Positions 12,172 through 23,238 are shown, counted from the stretch's first letter. The stretch is 64,000 bases of DNA from Melastoma dodecandrum (GCA_029817715.1 JARUPY010000474.1:1674001-1738000), one strand, 5' to 3'. Translations and numbers: made by a program. The notes: generated from the letters alone by a model not told the origin.

Positions 12172-13641
12172 TTATTCAAAAACTTGTGCGAGGAACTTCT
12201 CCAAGCTCTTAGTAGATGAGCCGGTCGAGCTAACTGCCTCGGCAGAGCGCCACTTCCATTCCATCGCTCGTTGCTTCAGCTCCTTCCCTGTTTCTCCTCC
12301 CAACAACTCCCTTATCACTTTCTCAACATTTTCCCTTCTAACATCAACTCCGACTTCCAGCCCGGCCTTCCATTCGTCACAGACATACCTCGAGTTTGTC
12401 TGTTGGTCCCCGAAGCTTGGCCAACATATCATCGGCACCCCGGCAGACAGGCTCTCCAATATCGAGTTCCATCCGCAGTGTGTTAGGAACCCCCCAACCG
12501 ACGCATGGTTTAGGACCTTCTCCTGCGGGCACCACCCTGAGAGGAAGCCTCGGTCTTTTGTCTCATTGCCAAATCCAGGGGGGAGGATTGCTTGTTCACC
12601 ATTCACTAGGTCCATACGGAGGACCCATAGGAAGGGGCGCCCACTATTGGCGAGTCCCATGGCAAACTCAACCAGCTGTTCGTATGTCAGGAAGGCAATG
12701 CTCCCAAAGTTTACGTAGAGCACCGAACCGGGCTCCTGCAAGTCAAGCCAGTTGAGGCAATCTACTTGCTCCTCCCATAAACTCCCACTGACATGTTTTG
12801 AGACAGAGTTTTGTTGTTGGATCCGTTGAACGAGCAAATGAAGGGGTCCGATTGTGTAAACATTTGGGATTAAGGATGATAGTGCGTCGAGTACCACCGG
12901 CTCTAACTCCTCAAACGAATTAATGATCGTTGCCACTGCCGTGCCCGTTCGCTCCATTACATCAATGTCAAAGCGTACGAGGGCGTCGTCATCACCTGCC
13001 CCAAAAAAGTCCGGCATATCACACAGTCTCATGTTCTTCATTCCCGGGATCCAATCGATCTTGCCATGAGGTTTCTCTGCTCGAAATAACTGGTGTCAGG
13101 GGAAAATTAATAATGGGGTCCCGGGCTGTATAGTAATAATCCTACCTTTCGACAGTTTTAGCCATTTCTTCACGAACAGACCATAGTGCTTCAAAGCCAT
13201 CAAGGCGCAAGCCGGTATGGGAAACAGATGCACCAGTTGAAGACCGAACTTTTCAGCAGCCAGACTAGTGATGAAGTTCATGAAGCCATCGGAGAGGATA
13301 TGGGTGACCGGGGGAACATCGTCATCCTCGGTCAGATTCTCGATGAGGTCTAGGAAGGGTTGGACCATGTAAGTCCGGCACGAGTCGCAGAGGGCATGCA
13401 AGGGCTGGGTGGCATCGGCATCGGAGAAGGGGAGGCCATCACTTATGGAAAGGAAGCGGAAATCCGGTGTTGCATCATCCTTGGCGAGGCCTCCAGAGTG
13501 GAGCATACGGCGGTGGTTGAACTCGGTGTTGACGAAGGTGATGAACAAGCCCCCCTCCTGGTGAAGGATCTTGGCGACCTTAAGCATTGCCCCAATGTGG
13601 CTCTGGACTGGAACCGGGAGACACACGACATGACTCCTCAT
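12172..13641 (-). CDS. UDP-glycosyltransferase (UGT85-like), copy 1
   Basis: Two exons, 13,146-13,641 and 12,172-13,076, separated by a 69-bp GT-AG phase-1 intron (13,077-13,145), encode 466 aa. The in-frame upstream codon at 13,650 is GTG, so the ATG at 13,641 (MRSHVVCLP) is the start. The N-terminal acceptor domain has the catalytic His15 (VQSHIG) with its partner Asp118 (LSDGF). The C-terminal domain has the 44-residue PSPG box at 347-390, from WCPQEKVLNH through HCGWNS to GDQ, ending in Gln390 as in UDP-glucose users. Family members are cytosolic enzymes moving glucose from UDP-glucose to hydroxyl or carboxyl groups of small metabolites; the acceptor is unknown. The intron position is that of UGT85 genes. 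It differs from copies 2 and 3 at only a few residues (Val10, Gln29). All key residues are present, so it is probably functional. A TATA box lies at 13,699-13,706. Confidence 0.93.
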
Positions 13642-13698
13642 TGTTTCCACCGTGTTTTGTGCTAGATTCTACGATGTGGTGTTGATGGCTGGTAGGAG

Positions 13699-13706
13699 TA
13701 TTTATA
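13699..13706 (-). promoter_or_regulatory. TATA box of UGT copy 1
   Basis: TATAAATA on the minus strand, 58 bases upstream of the ATG, conserved at the same distance in the other two UGT copies. Confidence 0.7.
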
Positions 13707-13809
13707 GGGATAAGATTGAAGAAAATTCTTAAATGCAATAAGGGGTATCGTTTGTAACAAGTTATAAATTTAACTCTTACAAAGAATTACAGTGAAACGA
13801 TAAAACCCA

Positions 13810-14958
13810 CTTTAATTAATACTAAACAGAATGGCTTTCCGGGCCGCCGCCGTGAGCCGAAGTCCATTTGGAAGCAGTCAAACCAAATTATGTGGCAGCA
13901 CATGATTGGAAGAATCTGTGGGGGCAAGGCGGGTCTGTTATTTTCCTTGTCAAATACACAACCCCCGAGTTAAAACCAAGTCAACATTGACGCATGTGTG
14001 TTCGTCACCTGCAAGAAACGAAATTTCGATGCCCCACCACTCACTATTCCTTAAACCATCATCGATCGGGTTTAAGGAACAGTGATTCCAGATTGCGGTC
14101 AAAATCTTCCACCTCTCGCTTGCGATTCCATTACTAACCAACGAGTTTTTTACCTGACAAATCGCGCTTTTCCTACGCACAAATATTCAAAGTTAACATG
14201 TAAGACTTGTATGTGAATAATTGAATAAGTAAAACACTCGTCAAAGGTAAATTCAAACAACGACATGAAGTTTCTATGTTTCTGTATTTTTTTTTGTAAT
14301 TATTTTATGTTTATATATATTACATATATATAGTCCGTTTTTTGTCGATTCTCTCGATTATCTACGTTGTTTCTCAATTGATTTCAACATCAAAATCGAT
14401 AATTGTCCTTGATATCCACGGTCCTTGAGATTGGAACCGAGAACCTTTAACTTGTCACCTGAAGAACTGATCTGATAAGGTTATGATCGGAACCTATCCA
14501 CACCCTAGAATTCATGGTATTCGAAAAGCAAAACAATTTACCTTAATTACAAATAATTTCCATGTTTCACCAAAAATTATGTGCGACAATGTTATGATAG
14601 TAAAGGAGACAGGGAAAATGTTGTGCAAGAATAGGGAAAGGGTAGATAGATCCCGAGCAAACGAGTACAAATGGTATAGGAAAATAATTGATGAATATGC
14701 TTATGCTTTTCTTTTCTAAAATTATATTACTTCTATCAACTTTTATCTTGCTCTCTAATAAAGTATTCATAAAAACAGGCGTACTTATTCGGATATATAT
14801 GCTAAAAATCACATTCTTTAATTTTATATTTACTTTTATTCAAAACAAAATTGAGTTCTTTTCCATTATCACTGATAATTTTTAGGTCAATTTTATGGTA
14901 TCATTGATTTTTTCAAATTATATAAAAAAAGAACTTTACAAAATATATAACTATATGA
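13810..14958 (+). repeat. Duplicated intergenic module right of UGT copy 1
   Basis: From about 14,030 this parallels 40,533-41,096, the sequence downstream of UGT copy 2. From about 14,700 it parallels 32,200-32,440 and 50,278-50,520. The same orientation as in block A, beside an inverted gene, shows that the UGT unit here is inverted relative to its right flank. No gene is seen. Confidence 0.65.
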
Positions 14959-14967
14959 AAAATTAAA

Positions 14968-15304
14968 GGCAAAATATACGTTTATGGCCATAACTTTTGT
15001 CAAACTTTCTATTTTGTCAACATCTTTTTTTCGTATATCAAAATGTCACAAACTATCTAAGCAACCTTTTCTGTGTCAAATGTTAGACGGAGTCGGGGAC
15101 GGTGCCGACGTGGACTTAACGATTGTCCACGTCGCAAACGCGTTGGTAATCTACGGAGCAAAAGACAGAGACGTGGAGGGGGGCCCGTGTAAGAATCCCC
15201 AATTAAAAACACCAAGAACCCTAGTTCCAGAATAGCTCGGACCAGGCGAAGGCGGAGGCGAACCCGAGCTCGAAGGCGCAGGCGAAGGAGAGCGACCGTA
15301 ATCA
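14968..15304 (+). repeat. MULE left terminal inverted repeat
   Basis: Starts GGCAAAATATACGTTT. It matches the inverse complement of 19,324-19,648 with scattered substitutions and a small length difference. The inner part is GC-rich with AGGCGAAGG-type subrepeats that continue to about 15,360. Confidence 0.93.
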
Positions 15305-15492
15305 AAGGCGAAGGAGGAAGTAAGGCGACTCAGGAACTGACTCGCTCGTTTGAAGTAAGGCGACTCGTATCCGTCGAATCCTTGCCATCGAAGGTCTGAA
15401 CCCTTTGTCTCCATTATTTGCTCTAGTTATTAGGTAGGTTGAAGGTTAAGTAGGTAATTTGGGTATTGTTTGTCTGGGCAGTCCTCTTTACA

Positions 15493-18304
15493 ATGAAGCG
15501 GCTGAATCTGAACATGCATGTTGGGGGTAGGATGTCTTTATTCGGGTTGTGTTCTTACACAGGAGGCACAATTGTTAAGTTTGGTGGGGTGGATGCTGAC
15601 CTTATAGGATATTTCACTCTGGTTGCCTTGGCCAAAGATTCAGGGCTAAATAGGGTGTTGAAAATGTGGTATGGGCATCCGGGTAGCAGTTTGTCTCTAG
15701 TTAGGGAAATCGTAGGAGACTCGGAGGTTATGAAAATGATTGAGGAATGTCAAGAAGATGGCACAGTTGATATATACTGTGAAGGGGAGGGTGACAGTGT
15801 TGCTGATGACTTAGAAGTAGAGGAAGATCCTAATGAGGAGATTGATGGGTTAGAAGTAGAAGAAGAAACTGATGAGGAAACAGATGTGTTAGGGGTAGAT
15901 GGTTCGGGTGATATGGAAGAGTCGGATGTTCCTCAGCCTAACCCACATGTCATTGATAGTGATATGCCTGTTCTTGAGGTGGAGTCAGAGTATGAGAAAT
16001 CAGACGCTGAGCTAGGAGATGATTCTTCTTGTATGACCATAGGGGATAGACGGAAGAAGCAATTGTGTGAATTTACCGATTATAACCCTCACTGTGATCA
16101 CAAATTGATTGAATGGAAGGCTGGTTTGTGTTTTGAAACTCCTATGCAAATGCATGAAGCTGTCCAATGGTATGCTATTGCAAATGGTTATAAGTTGCGT
16201 TGGAAACGAAGTAATAAGAATAGACAGGAAGCTATTTGTGTTAGTGATTGTCCGTGGAGATGTTTTGGGTCTTGGATGAAGAAGGAAAACACATTTGTTG
16301 TTATGTATGTGTTGAATGAACATAAATGTAGCCGGAGTATGAGTAATCGTCAGGCAACAACAAGATGGTTGGCAAGTCAATTCACGGAGGGGATTATTCG
16401 CAGGGCTGGTTTGACAGCTCGGGAAATTCAGCAAGAAGTTATGGAGAAGCATCATTTAGAGGTTCCGTTAATGAAGATTTATAAAGCCAGTTGGTTAGCT
16501 GATAAGTTGGTTTATGGAACCATAGATGACCATTACAAGCATCTTCGACCATATCTTGATGCGCTGATGTTGAAATATCCGACTTCTACCTTTAAGTTGT
16601 CTTGTGACTTGACGCTCTCTACTGGGACGTATACAACCTTCAAAAGAATCTTCATATGTTTTGATGCTCTGAGATCTGGTTTCATAGAGGGTTGTAGACC
16701 TTTTATCGGGTTTGATGGGACTTTTATTAAACATAAGTGTGGTGGGATTCTTTTAAGTGCGGTTGGTCGCGATGGCAATGAGGGAATGTTTCCCATTGCT
16801 TGGGCTGTTGTAGAAGGGGAAAACACAGAATCTTGGAGCTGGTTTTTGGAGTTGCTTTTCCGGATTCTTGATGTTGGCACTGGAGCTGGTTGGACATTCA
16901 TTTCAGACCAGCAGAAGGTATGTTATTGTTTTCATCTTTTAAGAATATATGTCATTATTACTCATCATCTAATTTTTTTCCTCTTTCAGGGATTGCTCAA
17001 TGCCATTGCGAATCTGGCACCAGTCGCCGAACACAGGAATTGTGCGCGACATATTTACCAGAATTGGAAAGTGAAACACAAGGGGTTGTTCCTCAAGAGT
17101 TGCTTCTACAAGATTGTGAAGAGTACCAATGAGGTAGAATATACAATGGCGTTGAAAGAGATGAGAGAAGGCCGTGATGGCTTACCTGGTTCCGTTGAGG
17201 CAACCGATGATTTCCTTAAACAAGGGCCGCAGCATTTCTGTAAAGCCTTTTTCAGCACATCAAGTAAGTGTGGCACGATTACAAACAATATGTGTGAGAC
17301 TTTTAACTCCTATATTGTTGCTGCACGGCGAATGCCTCTCATTGATATGCTGGAGCGAATTCGTCGGCTGTTGATGGTACGCCAATGTGAGAAGAGAAAG
17401 CTTGCCGATCGTACCCACGACAGCTTGTTGCCAAATATAAGGAAGGAGGTAGAACTTCTCAAAGAAAGTGCTGGAAGGTATGTCGTTAAACCTTCACTGG
17501 CAGAGAAGTTCGAGGTGTCTGTCGGCGGTAATGACAAGGATAGGTTTTTGGTAGATTTAAATAGACATTCTTGTAGCTGTCGTTTTTGGGATTTGAATCC
17601 TCTGCCTTGTTCCCATGCAATAGCTTGTATCAATTTCATGAAAAGGGCCGTAGAAGATTATGTGCATCATAGTGTGAAGATTCAGTCATATAGAAAGGCA
17701 TATGGTCATGTATTGGAGCCGTTAGATGGTATGAAGTTCTGGCCGCGTGGTGAAAACGCAGAAGTTATAAGGCCACCACCTTACAAAAAGCTCCCCGGGC
17801 GACCGAGAAAGCACAATCGGAGGGTTTCTAAGGAGGAAGAACCAAAGGATTCATCCCAGCCTATTGGAGTATCCAAGCTGTCCAAAAGAGGAACAGGTAT
17901 GAAGTGCTCTATGTGTGGTGTTTTTGGACACAATAAAAGGACATGCAAGGGTGAGGCCTCTTCAAAGCAAGCTTCAACTCCAATTCAGCCCATGGAAGCC
18001 TCTTCACAACAATCTGAAAGCTCAAGTACATATTCACTATCTCTTATTAGTATTGACAACATAAACTCACTTACCTCTTCTTTGTTGCGTTACAGGGAGG
18101 ACAATGCGCATGACTTGCCAGAAATGCGGAACACAAGGTCATAACAAGAGAACATGCAAAGCTACTCCTGCAGAACGAATAACAATTGGAGAAGACACAA
18201 ATGCGACTCGGAGCCAGGAATCTATTGTCTCTCCAAAATCAAGGCACAAAGAGGCTGCCCGGAGGAGCAGGGGAAATGCTACGAGGAGGGGCACGGGAAC
18301 TTGA
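15493..18304 (+). CDS. MULE transposase (MuDR-type)
   Basis: Three exons (15,493-16,917; 16,990-18,025; 18,096-18,304), removing GT-AG introns of 72 and 70 bp, encode 889 aa. Intron 1 is open in frame, so a raw ORF reads through it; excising it gives the continuous SDQQK-GLLNAI seen in the family. The start is the first ATG (MKRLNLNMHV); codons further upstream are non-ATG. Domain order: a PB1-like N-terminus, an acidic linker, a MuDR DNA-binding region (about 213-280), then the MULE catalytic domain with Asp408 (GFDGTF), Asp472 (FISDQQ) and Glu578 (CETFNS). A SWIM zinc finger follows (Cys670, Cys672, Cys682, His684), then two CCHC knuckles (781-794 and 828-841). The second knuckle is gained only by splicing intron 2. 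The protein would bind the TIRs and catalyse excision and insertion in the nucleus. No lesion is visible. Confidence 0.92.
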
Positions 18305-18617
18305 AAGAGTTATTGTTATGTTCTTGTGATGAATTGTGGATATGAAGAATTGTGGATGTAATTCAGTCATTGTGTATGGGAACTGCACTAGTGTTGTCTT
18401 TTGTAATGGTGTAATGGTACTTTTGTCACTGCCATATGTTGAATGCATCTTTCAGACATCATACTACATTGTTAATCTTTCAATAGTCATACAAAGACAA
18501 CTTACAATGACAGACATACTAAATTATTCATCCAACAACCAATACAAAGACATATTACAACTTTCAGACATATTGTTCCTCCCTACAGCCAATCTTCTTG
18601 CACCCTAAACGCCCTAA
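18305..18617. other. MULE internal non-coding spacer
   Basis: The 3' region of the transposase gene, converging with the antisense remnant that follows. It probably holds both polyadenylation regions. No further coding frame is seen. Confidence 0.5.
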
Positions 18618-19163
18618 CTAACGAAAACAACAATACAGCACAACCGCCGCAAAGCAAACCACCACCAATCGCAGCCTCTTGATTTCTGCCTTCATCTTCT
18701 TGGTTATGTCTTTGTTTGCTTCATCTCCCTTAACTCTAAGCTCTTTGTACTTTTCGATCTCCCTTCCAACTTTGTGATATGATCTTCTTTCGTTTGACAC
18801 TGTTTGTTCAGGAATTCGATTTTCTCCTCCAGTTGTTTTTTCGACTCCAAAAGTTGTACCATGATTTCCTTCGGCCTACTTGGGGGGAGCTCCTCATCCA
18901 GCCAATCGAAAAACCTACAATCATCTTCCTGTTATTTTCAGAGAACTCAACAACATTACAACAGAACATTACACTACCAAAACAACAACAGAAACAATAT
19001 TTTCTGTACAATGTGACCTTCCATGCCGAAAACCTGTAGAATCGCCGTTCTGGGTTGCTCTTACTCCAGGATGTGTATAATATTACCCTCCTTCCGTGGT
19101 TGCAAACTAGTCCACCTACGAGCTTGATACAACAGAGCCACTACAATTCTCGTTACCACTCAT
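18618..19163 (-). pseudogene. GRF-type zinc-finger protein remnant in the MULE
   Basis: Antisense to the transposase. Beginning at the ATG complementary to 19,161-19,163 (MSGNENCSG..), a frame break leads to CNHGRRVILYTSWSKSNPERRFYR, the Cys-x2-x(n) pattern of a GRF zinc finger whose later Cys appear replaced. A second exon follows, with DCRFFDWLDEELPPSR and a coiled-coil stretch (QLLESKKQLEEKIEFLNKQC). A frameshift then leads to a C-terminal hydrophobic segment (RLRLVVVCFAAVVLYCCF). This architecture (GRF finger, coiled coil, terminal membrane segment) is common in small plant proteins, many of which sit inside MULEs. Several frame breaks make it a pseudogene, unless extra introns rescue it. 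Confidence 0.65.
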
Positions 19164-19323
19164 TACACTATACGTTGCTGCTTCCTTCTATGATAATGCT
19201 ACCTGGTTCGTGCCAAAGCCGCCTCAGTGTCAAGGGTCGCCTCGGTCATTCCTCGCCTTACTTCCATTCTTCGCCTGGTTCAAGCGAGTCACTTCTTGGT
19301 CGCCTTACTTCCTTCTTCGCTGC

Positions 19324-19648
19324 TGATTACGGTCGCTCTCCTTCGCCTTCGCCTTCAAGCACGGGTTCGCCTGGTCCGAGCTATTCTGGAACTAGGGTTC
19401 TTGGTGTTTTTAATTGGGGATTCTTACACGGGCCCCCCTCCACGTCTCTGTCTTTTGCTCCGTAGATTACCAACGCATTTGCGACGTGGACAATCGTTAA
19501 GTCCACGTCGGCACCGTCCCCGACTCCGTCTAACATTTGACACAGAAAAGGTTGCTTAGATAGTTTGTGACCATTTGATATACGAAAAAAAGATGTTGAC
19601 AAAATAGAAAGTTTGACAAAAGTTAGGGCCACAAACGTATATTTTGCC
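19324..19648 (-). repeat. MULE right terminal inverted repeat
   Basis: Ends in ACGTATATTTTGCC at 19,648, followed directly by the second copy of the 9-bp target duplication. It is the inverse complement of the left TIR with few substitutions. Confidence 0.93.
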
Positions 19649-19812
19649 AAAATTAAATAGCAAATGTTTACTGACTGAAGCTACAAAGTAAAATCCCTTT
19701 AGTAAATTCCTTTGGCCCAAGCATCAATTACATAATTTAATCAAATATACAAATTTAAAAAATTTTACAAGATTTACTAAAAAATTTTTTAAAAAATAAC
19801 AAAATACCAATA

Positions 19813-20103
19813 AATGCACCAGCGGAACGCCAAACTTCTCCGCAGCAGGACAAGTGACAAAGTTCATGAAACCATCCGAAATTATATGAGCGACTGGAGG
19901 AACATCATCGTCCTTAGTTAGCTTTACCATGAGGTCTTGAAAGGGCTGGACCATGTACGTCCGACACGAGTCGCAGAGGGAGTGTAAGGACTGGGTGGTA
20001 TCGCCATCCGAGGAGGGGAGGCCATCACTTACCGAAAGGAAGCAGAAACCAGGCGTCAGTTTATCCTTGGCGAGGCCTCCAGACTTGAGCATAAGGCGTG
20101 AGG
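19813..20103 (-). pseudogene. UGT exon-1 fragment
   Basis: The minus strand reads LMLKSGGLAKDKLTPGF, then LSVSDGLPSSDGD, CDSCRTYMVQPFQDLM and HIISDGFMNFVTCPAAEKFG. These correspond to residues 46-136 of the intact UGTs, but more diverged than the neighbouring full copies. It lacks the catalytic-His segment and everything past VPLVHL, after which the sequence becomes AT-rich. A partial non-functional copy. Confidence 0.85.
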
Positions 20104-20109
20104 GGACGT

Positions 20110-20502
20110 TACCCGCAATGCACTAAATTTTGGCCTTTTTAGTATATTTATAGAAACAAAATTAGTTTTCTTTGTACATTACTAGTTCCATTAGTACAAA
20201 TGTACGAAAAAGTTCCTAGTACATGTTAGTACAAATGTATTAAATAGAACAGCAATTATTTAGTACATTTTTTTGTACATGCCATGTACTTTACTAATAA
20301 TTTACTATTCGAATTAGTGCAAATGTACAAAAGAAAACAATGTTATTCCTAGTACAGGTTAGAACAAATGTATTAATTCCAACAGTAAATTATTTTGTAC
20401 ATTTAAAACATTTTGATATTTTGTACATTACTAATAGATTATTGTACAAATTAGTACAACTGTACAAATTATGTCCTAATACACGTTTGTACAACTATAC
20501 TA
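20110..20502. repeat. GTACAAATGTAC-rich repeat array
   Basis: An AT-rich tract with many copies of palindromic words (AGTACAAATGTACTAAT, TTTGTACATTACTAAT). Longer subunits repeat imperfectly every about 110-130 bp. The same tract follows the UGT fragments at 32,930, 37,130, 51,000 and 54,650. Confidence 0.75.
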
Positions 20503-22135
20503 ATGCGCACAGGAAAGCCCACAGGCCAACTAGCAAACTCTGAAATCGATGGTCCAAGGTTACCTAGATCCTCTCGATTTATATTTTTGTCCGCAAATTC
20601 CACAGAAAGTATTATCATGTTGCACTCAATAGGAACGACGTTCGGACTCGGAATACCATCCTCGATAAAATTATAATTAGAATCGTCTAAATCGTCGTCA
20701 CCTTGAGGTGAAGGGGTATCGAAGCAGATCATTGGTTCACGGGGTGCCGATTTAACAGTATATTACGCCATTACACCCTGACAAGCATCAACGGCCTTCC
20801 GATCCAGCTTCATCTTTTTCTCCTCTACGCTTCTATGATGCCTTTCCCTCCTTCTCTTGTTATTACGAGAAACATCAGGCTCTTTCCTGCTCACATGTTT
20901 CTAAGTATCATCAACTGGAATTCTTATCTTGCATACATTTGGTCGACAAAAGTTGTTAAGATCAGGATATACCTGAATGTGTTGCTTCATGTGAGGATCA
21001 TATCTTTCTACAAGAATGTTCATATCACTGACATCATTAACACAAAAAATCTGATTGATTTCACTCGTACCTAATTTTGGTGTCCGGATACGTGTGATCT
21101 CAAACATGTTGGCAGAAGACATGACAATCAACTTCTGAAAGTAGTTGTAAGAGCACAAGTTTTATAGTTGCGAAATCAAGATCCTATGCTTGAGAATAGG
21201 CTGGCATATGTTGCACAAACCATCAGCTTCGAGGAATTGCGCAATGCGGGCCATCTATAAGAACTCGTTCATCGAGCCTAGGAGCGGGTCCCAATCTGTC
21301 CTTCACATTACGAGAAGTAGACTTAGCGGCATGACTGGCTTGACCCTTAGATGCTTTAGAGACATTATTATGTTTATTAGTCGAAGTGGAGTCACTGGCG
21401 GTAGGGGTGACCATCATGCTGTCAGCATCAGCCAGAGCAACCTCCTTTCGATACATAGCAGAACCTTGCTTGTTTTGCATTATCTTCCCTTTGTCGAATT
21501 TCTTAATCACAGGTCTAGAAGTGAAGCGTCTATCAACAAACTTTACCGGCCCTTTTCGGTTGATACCCAAGGTAGTCTTCTCGACCCGAGTAAGATCGAA
21601 CCAAGTTTCGTCCTGATGAGAGTGGAGAAATTTCTTGAAGGTGAAGCATTTTTCCGTGGGATGAGTGTCATCCATATTCCACCAACAGATTTCGTTTCTG
21701 AGTTTCAATGTTGGAACAGGGCATGAAACGATTCCATTTTTTAAGAGTCGTTTAAACAACCCATTTGCAACATAGGTCTCATTCGAGACGATTGAGCCCT
21801 ACGAAGAAGAATTGACAACATCAATCACATTTACTTCAAAAGTGTGAACTTCACAATCAGTAAAGGGTTATTTATCAACGGAAGCAAGTTCATCCGACTC
21901 TTTAAAATAGAGGACTTTGGATTCAATCAAGTCCTGAATAAGATTTCGGAATGTCAGACAATCACGGGTAGCATGTGTAAAGGACCCATGCCACTTGCAA
22001 TAACTCTTCTTCTTTTCCTTATCGGTTTGTGGCAATCTATGACCGGGCTTAAGCTTGATTTGTCCTCGAACTTTAAGCCAATAAAAAATCTCATCTCCCT
22101 TATCAACATCGAGTGAGTATTTGCGCTCTACAATT
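20503..22135 (-). pseudogene. Truncated Ty3/gypsy gag-region remnant, copy 1
   Basis: The minus strand carries the same disrupted coding region as 33,303-36,404 but ends early. From right to left: a KPLTDCEVHTF-like segment, then RLLKNGIVSCPVPTLKLRNE, ICWWNMDDTHPTEKCFTFKK and RRFTSRPVIKKFDKGKIMQN, then RLGPAPRLDERVLIDGP. After a frame break, a later frame (TRIRTPKLGTSEI, DMNILVERYDPHMKQHIQVY) ends at the GTAC repeat. No RT or integrase is present. The family is recognisable as plant gypsy gag and its downstream linker; stops and frame breaks rule out function. Confidence 0.75.
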
Positions 22136-22253
22136 AATGTTTAGTAAATTTCTTTGCCCAAGCATCAATTACATAATTTAATCAAATATACAAATTTTAA
22201 AAATTTTACAAAATTTACTAAAATTTTTAAAAAATAATAACAAAATGCCAACA

Positions 22254-22453
22254 AATGCACCGGCGGAACACCAAACTTCTCCGCAGCCGGACAAGTGACA
22301 AAGTTCATGAAACCATCCGAAATGATATGAGTGACTGGATGAACATCATCGTCCTTAGTCAGCTGTACCATGAAGTCTTGAAAGGGTTGGACCATGCAAG
22401 TCCGACACGAGTCGCAAAGGGCGTGTAAGGACTGGGTGGCATCGGCATCCGAG
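22254..22453 (-). pseudogene. UGT exon-1 fragment
   Basis: The minus strand encodes SDADATQSLHALCDSCRTCM, then VQPFQDFMVQLTKDDD and HIISDGFMNFVTCPAAEKFG, matching about residues 73-136 of the UGTs. It is truncated at both ends. A short stretch of the GTAC repeat follows at 22,466-22,500. Confidence 0.82.
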
Positions 22454-22455
22454 GC

Positions 22456-22830
22456 CAAATGCCAAATATATTATTGTACACATTAGTACAAATACAAATG
22501 TAAAACACTCGGTTTCCTCTGTTTGTTGTGCTTGATTCCCAGACAAATACAACATATATAAAGACACGATCCCACATTTGTTTCCTCTATTTCTTGTGCA
22601 TGATTCTGCGATGTTTTTTGTTGTATGTGCAGGTAGGACTATTTTTTGAGGGATCATATTCAGATATGTTGCTCGCCCTGAGTCTGTGCTGCGATTTTGA
22701 ATGCGTTAACTATAATAAAATCAAGTTCGCTTTCTAAATGAGTTATAACAAAATTAGCTCATACATATTTGTAACTGAACACATAATTCACTTTTGATTC
22801 GAAAAGTAACGTGGACCCATGAAAACGATA
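22456..22830. other. Duplicated non-coding sequence
   Basis: Parallels 37,450-37,780 and 54,930-55,255 (shared TTGATTCCCAGACAAATACA and GTGTGCAGGTAGGAC-like words). No coding function is seen. Confidence 0.55.
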
Positions 22831-23238
22831 ACACGAAAACCTTAACGTATCGTGTTTGGATCGTCGTGTTTTGTCTTATCGTGTCTGGACATGAACCTGA
22901 TCCGTTTACTCATTTGCCACCCCTAAAGACACCCCTAAATTCAAGGTTAAGTTTACCCCCACTCAACCTTGAATTTAAGGCTCCCATAAGTTTAGGTTGC
23001 ATAAAAGTGGGGTCATAGTCACCTGTTATAACAAACCATTAGTGAACTCTTGCGTTGGTGATAGTTTTGATCTTGTTTGTGGTTTCTATATGATAAATAA
23101 ATACTTCACCAGCAAACAAAAACATAAAAGCAAAAGTGTTTCAAAAAGATTTCCCGACATCCACTTTTTCAATAATCTATACTTTTGTTGATCAGTATAT
23201 GTGAGGTCGTGTTCTGGCGGCAAAGCTGATTATGTTTT
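22831..23238 (+). repeat. Left half of duplicated module split by gypsy element
   Basis: Matches 10,627-11,037. The module is interrupted after GTTTT by the gypsy LTR and resumes at 31,018. Confidence 0.8.

Larger units (their letters stand above)
14968..19648 (+). mobile_element. Complete MULE (Mutator-like) transposon
   Basis: A 4,681-bp element bounded by long terminal inverted repeats (14,968-15,304 and 19,324-19,648, well over 90% identical). It is flanked by a perfect 9-bp target-site duplication AAAATTAAA (14,959-14,967 and 19,649-19,657), the length expected of Mutator. It carries a full transposase gene and an antisense GRF-finger remnant. The paralogous unoccupied target (ACAAATTAAATAG) is present near 32,443 and 50,523. 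Long near-identical TIRs and an open transposase suggest a recent, possibly autonomous insertion. Confidence 0.95.

Noticed and set aside
12396..12755. 119-aa plus-strand ORF, with equivalents at 39,475 and 56,948
   Set aside because: Antisense shadow of UGT exon 2; it is conserved only because the UGT copies are near-identical.
15234..15254. miR166-like beginning TCGGACCAGGC in the MULE TIR
   Set aside because: Only the first 11 bases agree, it lies in a GC-rich TIR subrepeat and no matching star arm is present.
16918..16989. 24-residue insertion in the MULE transposase
   Set aside because: It is an in-frame 72-bp GT-AG intron; the residues are T-rich intron translation.
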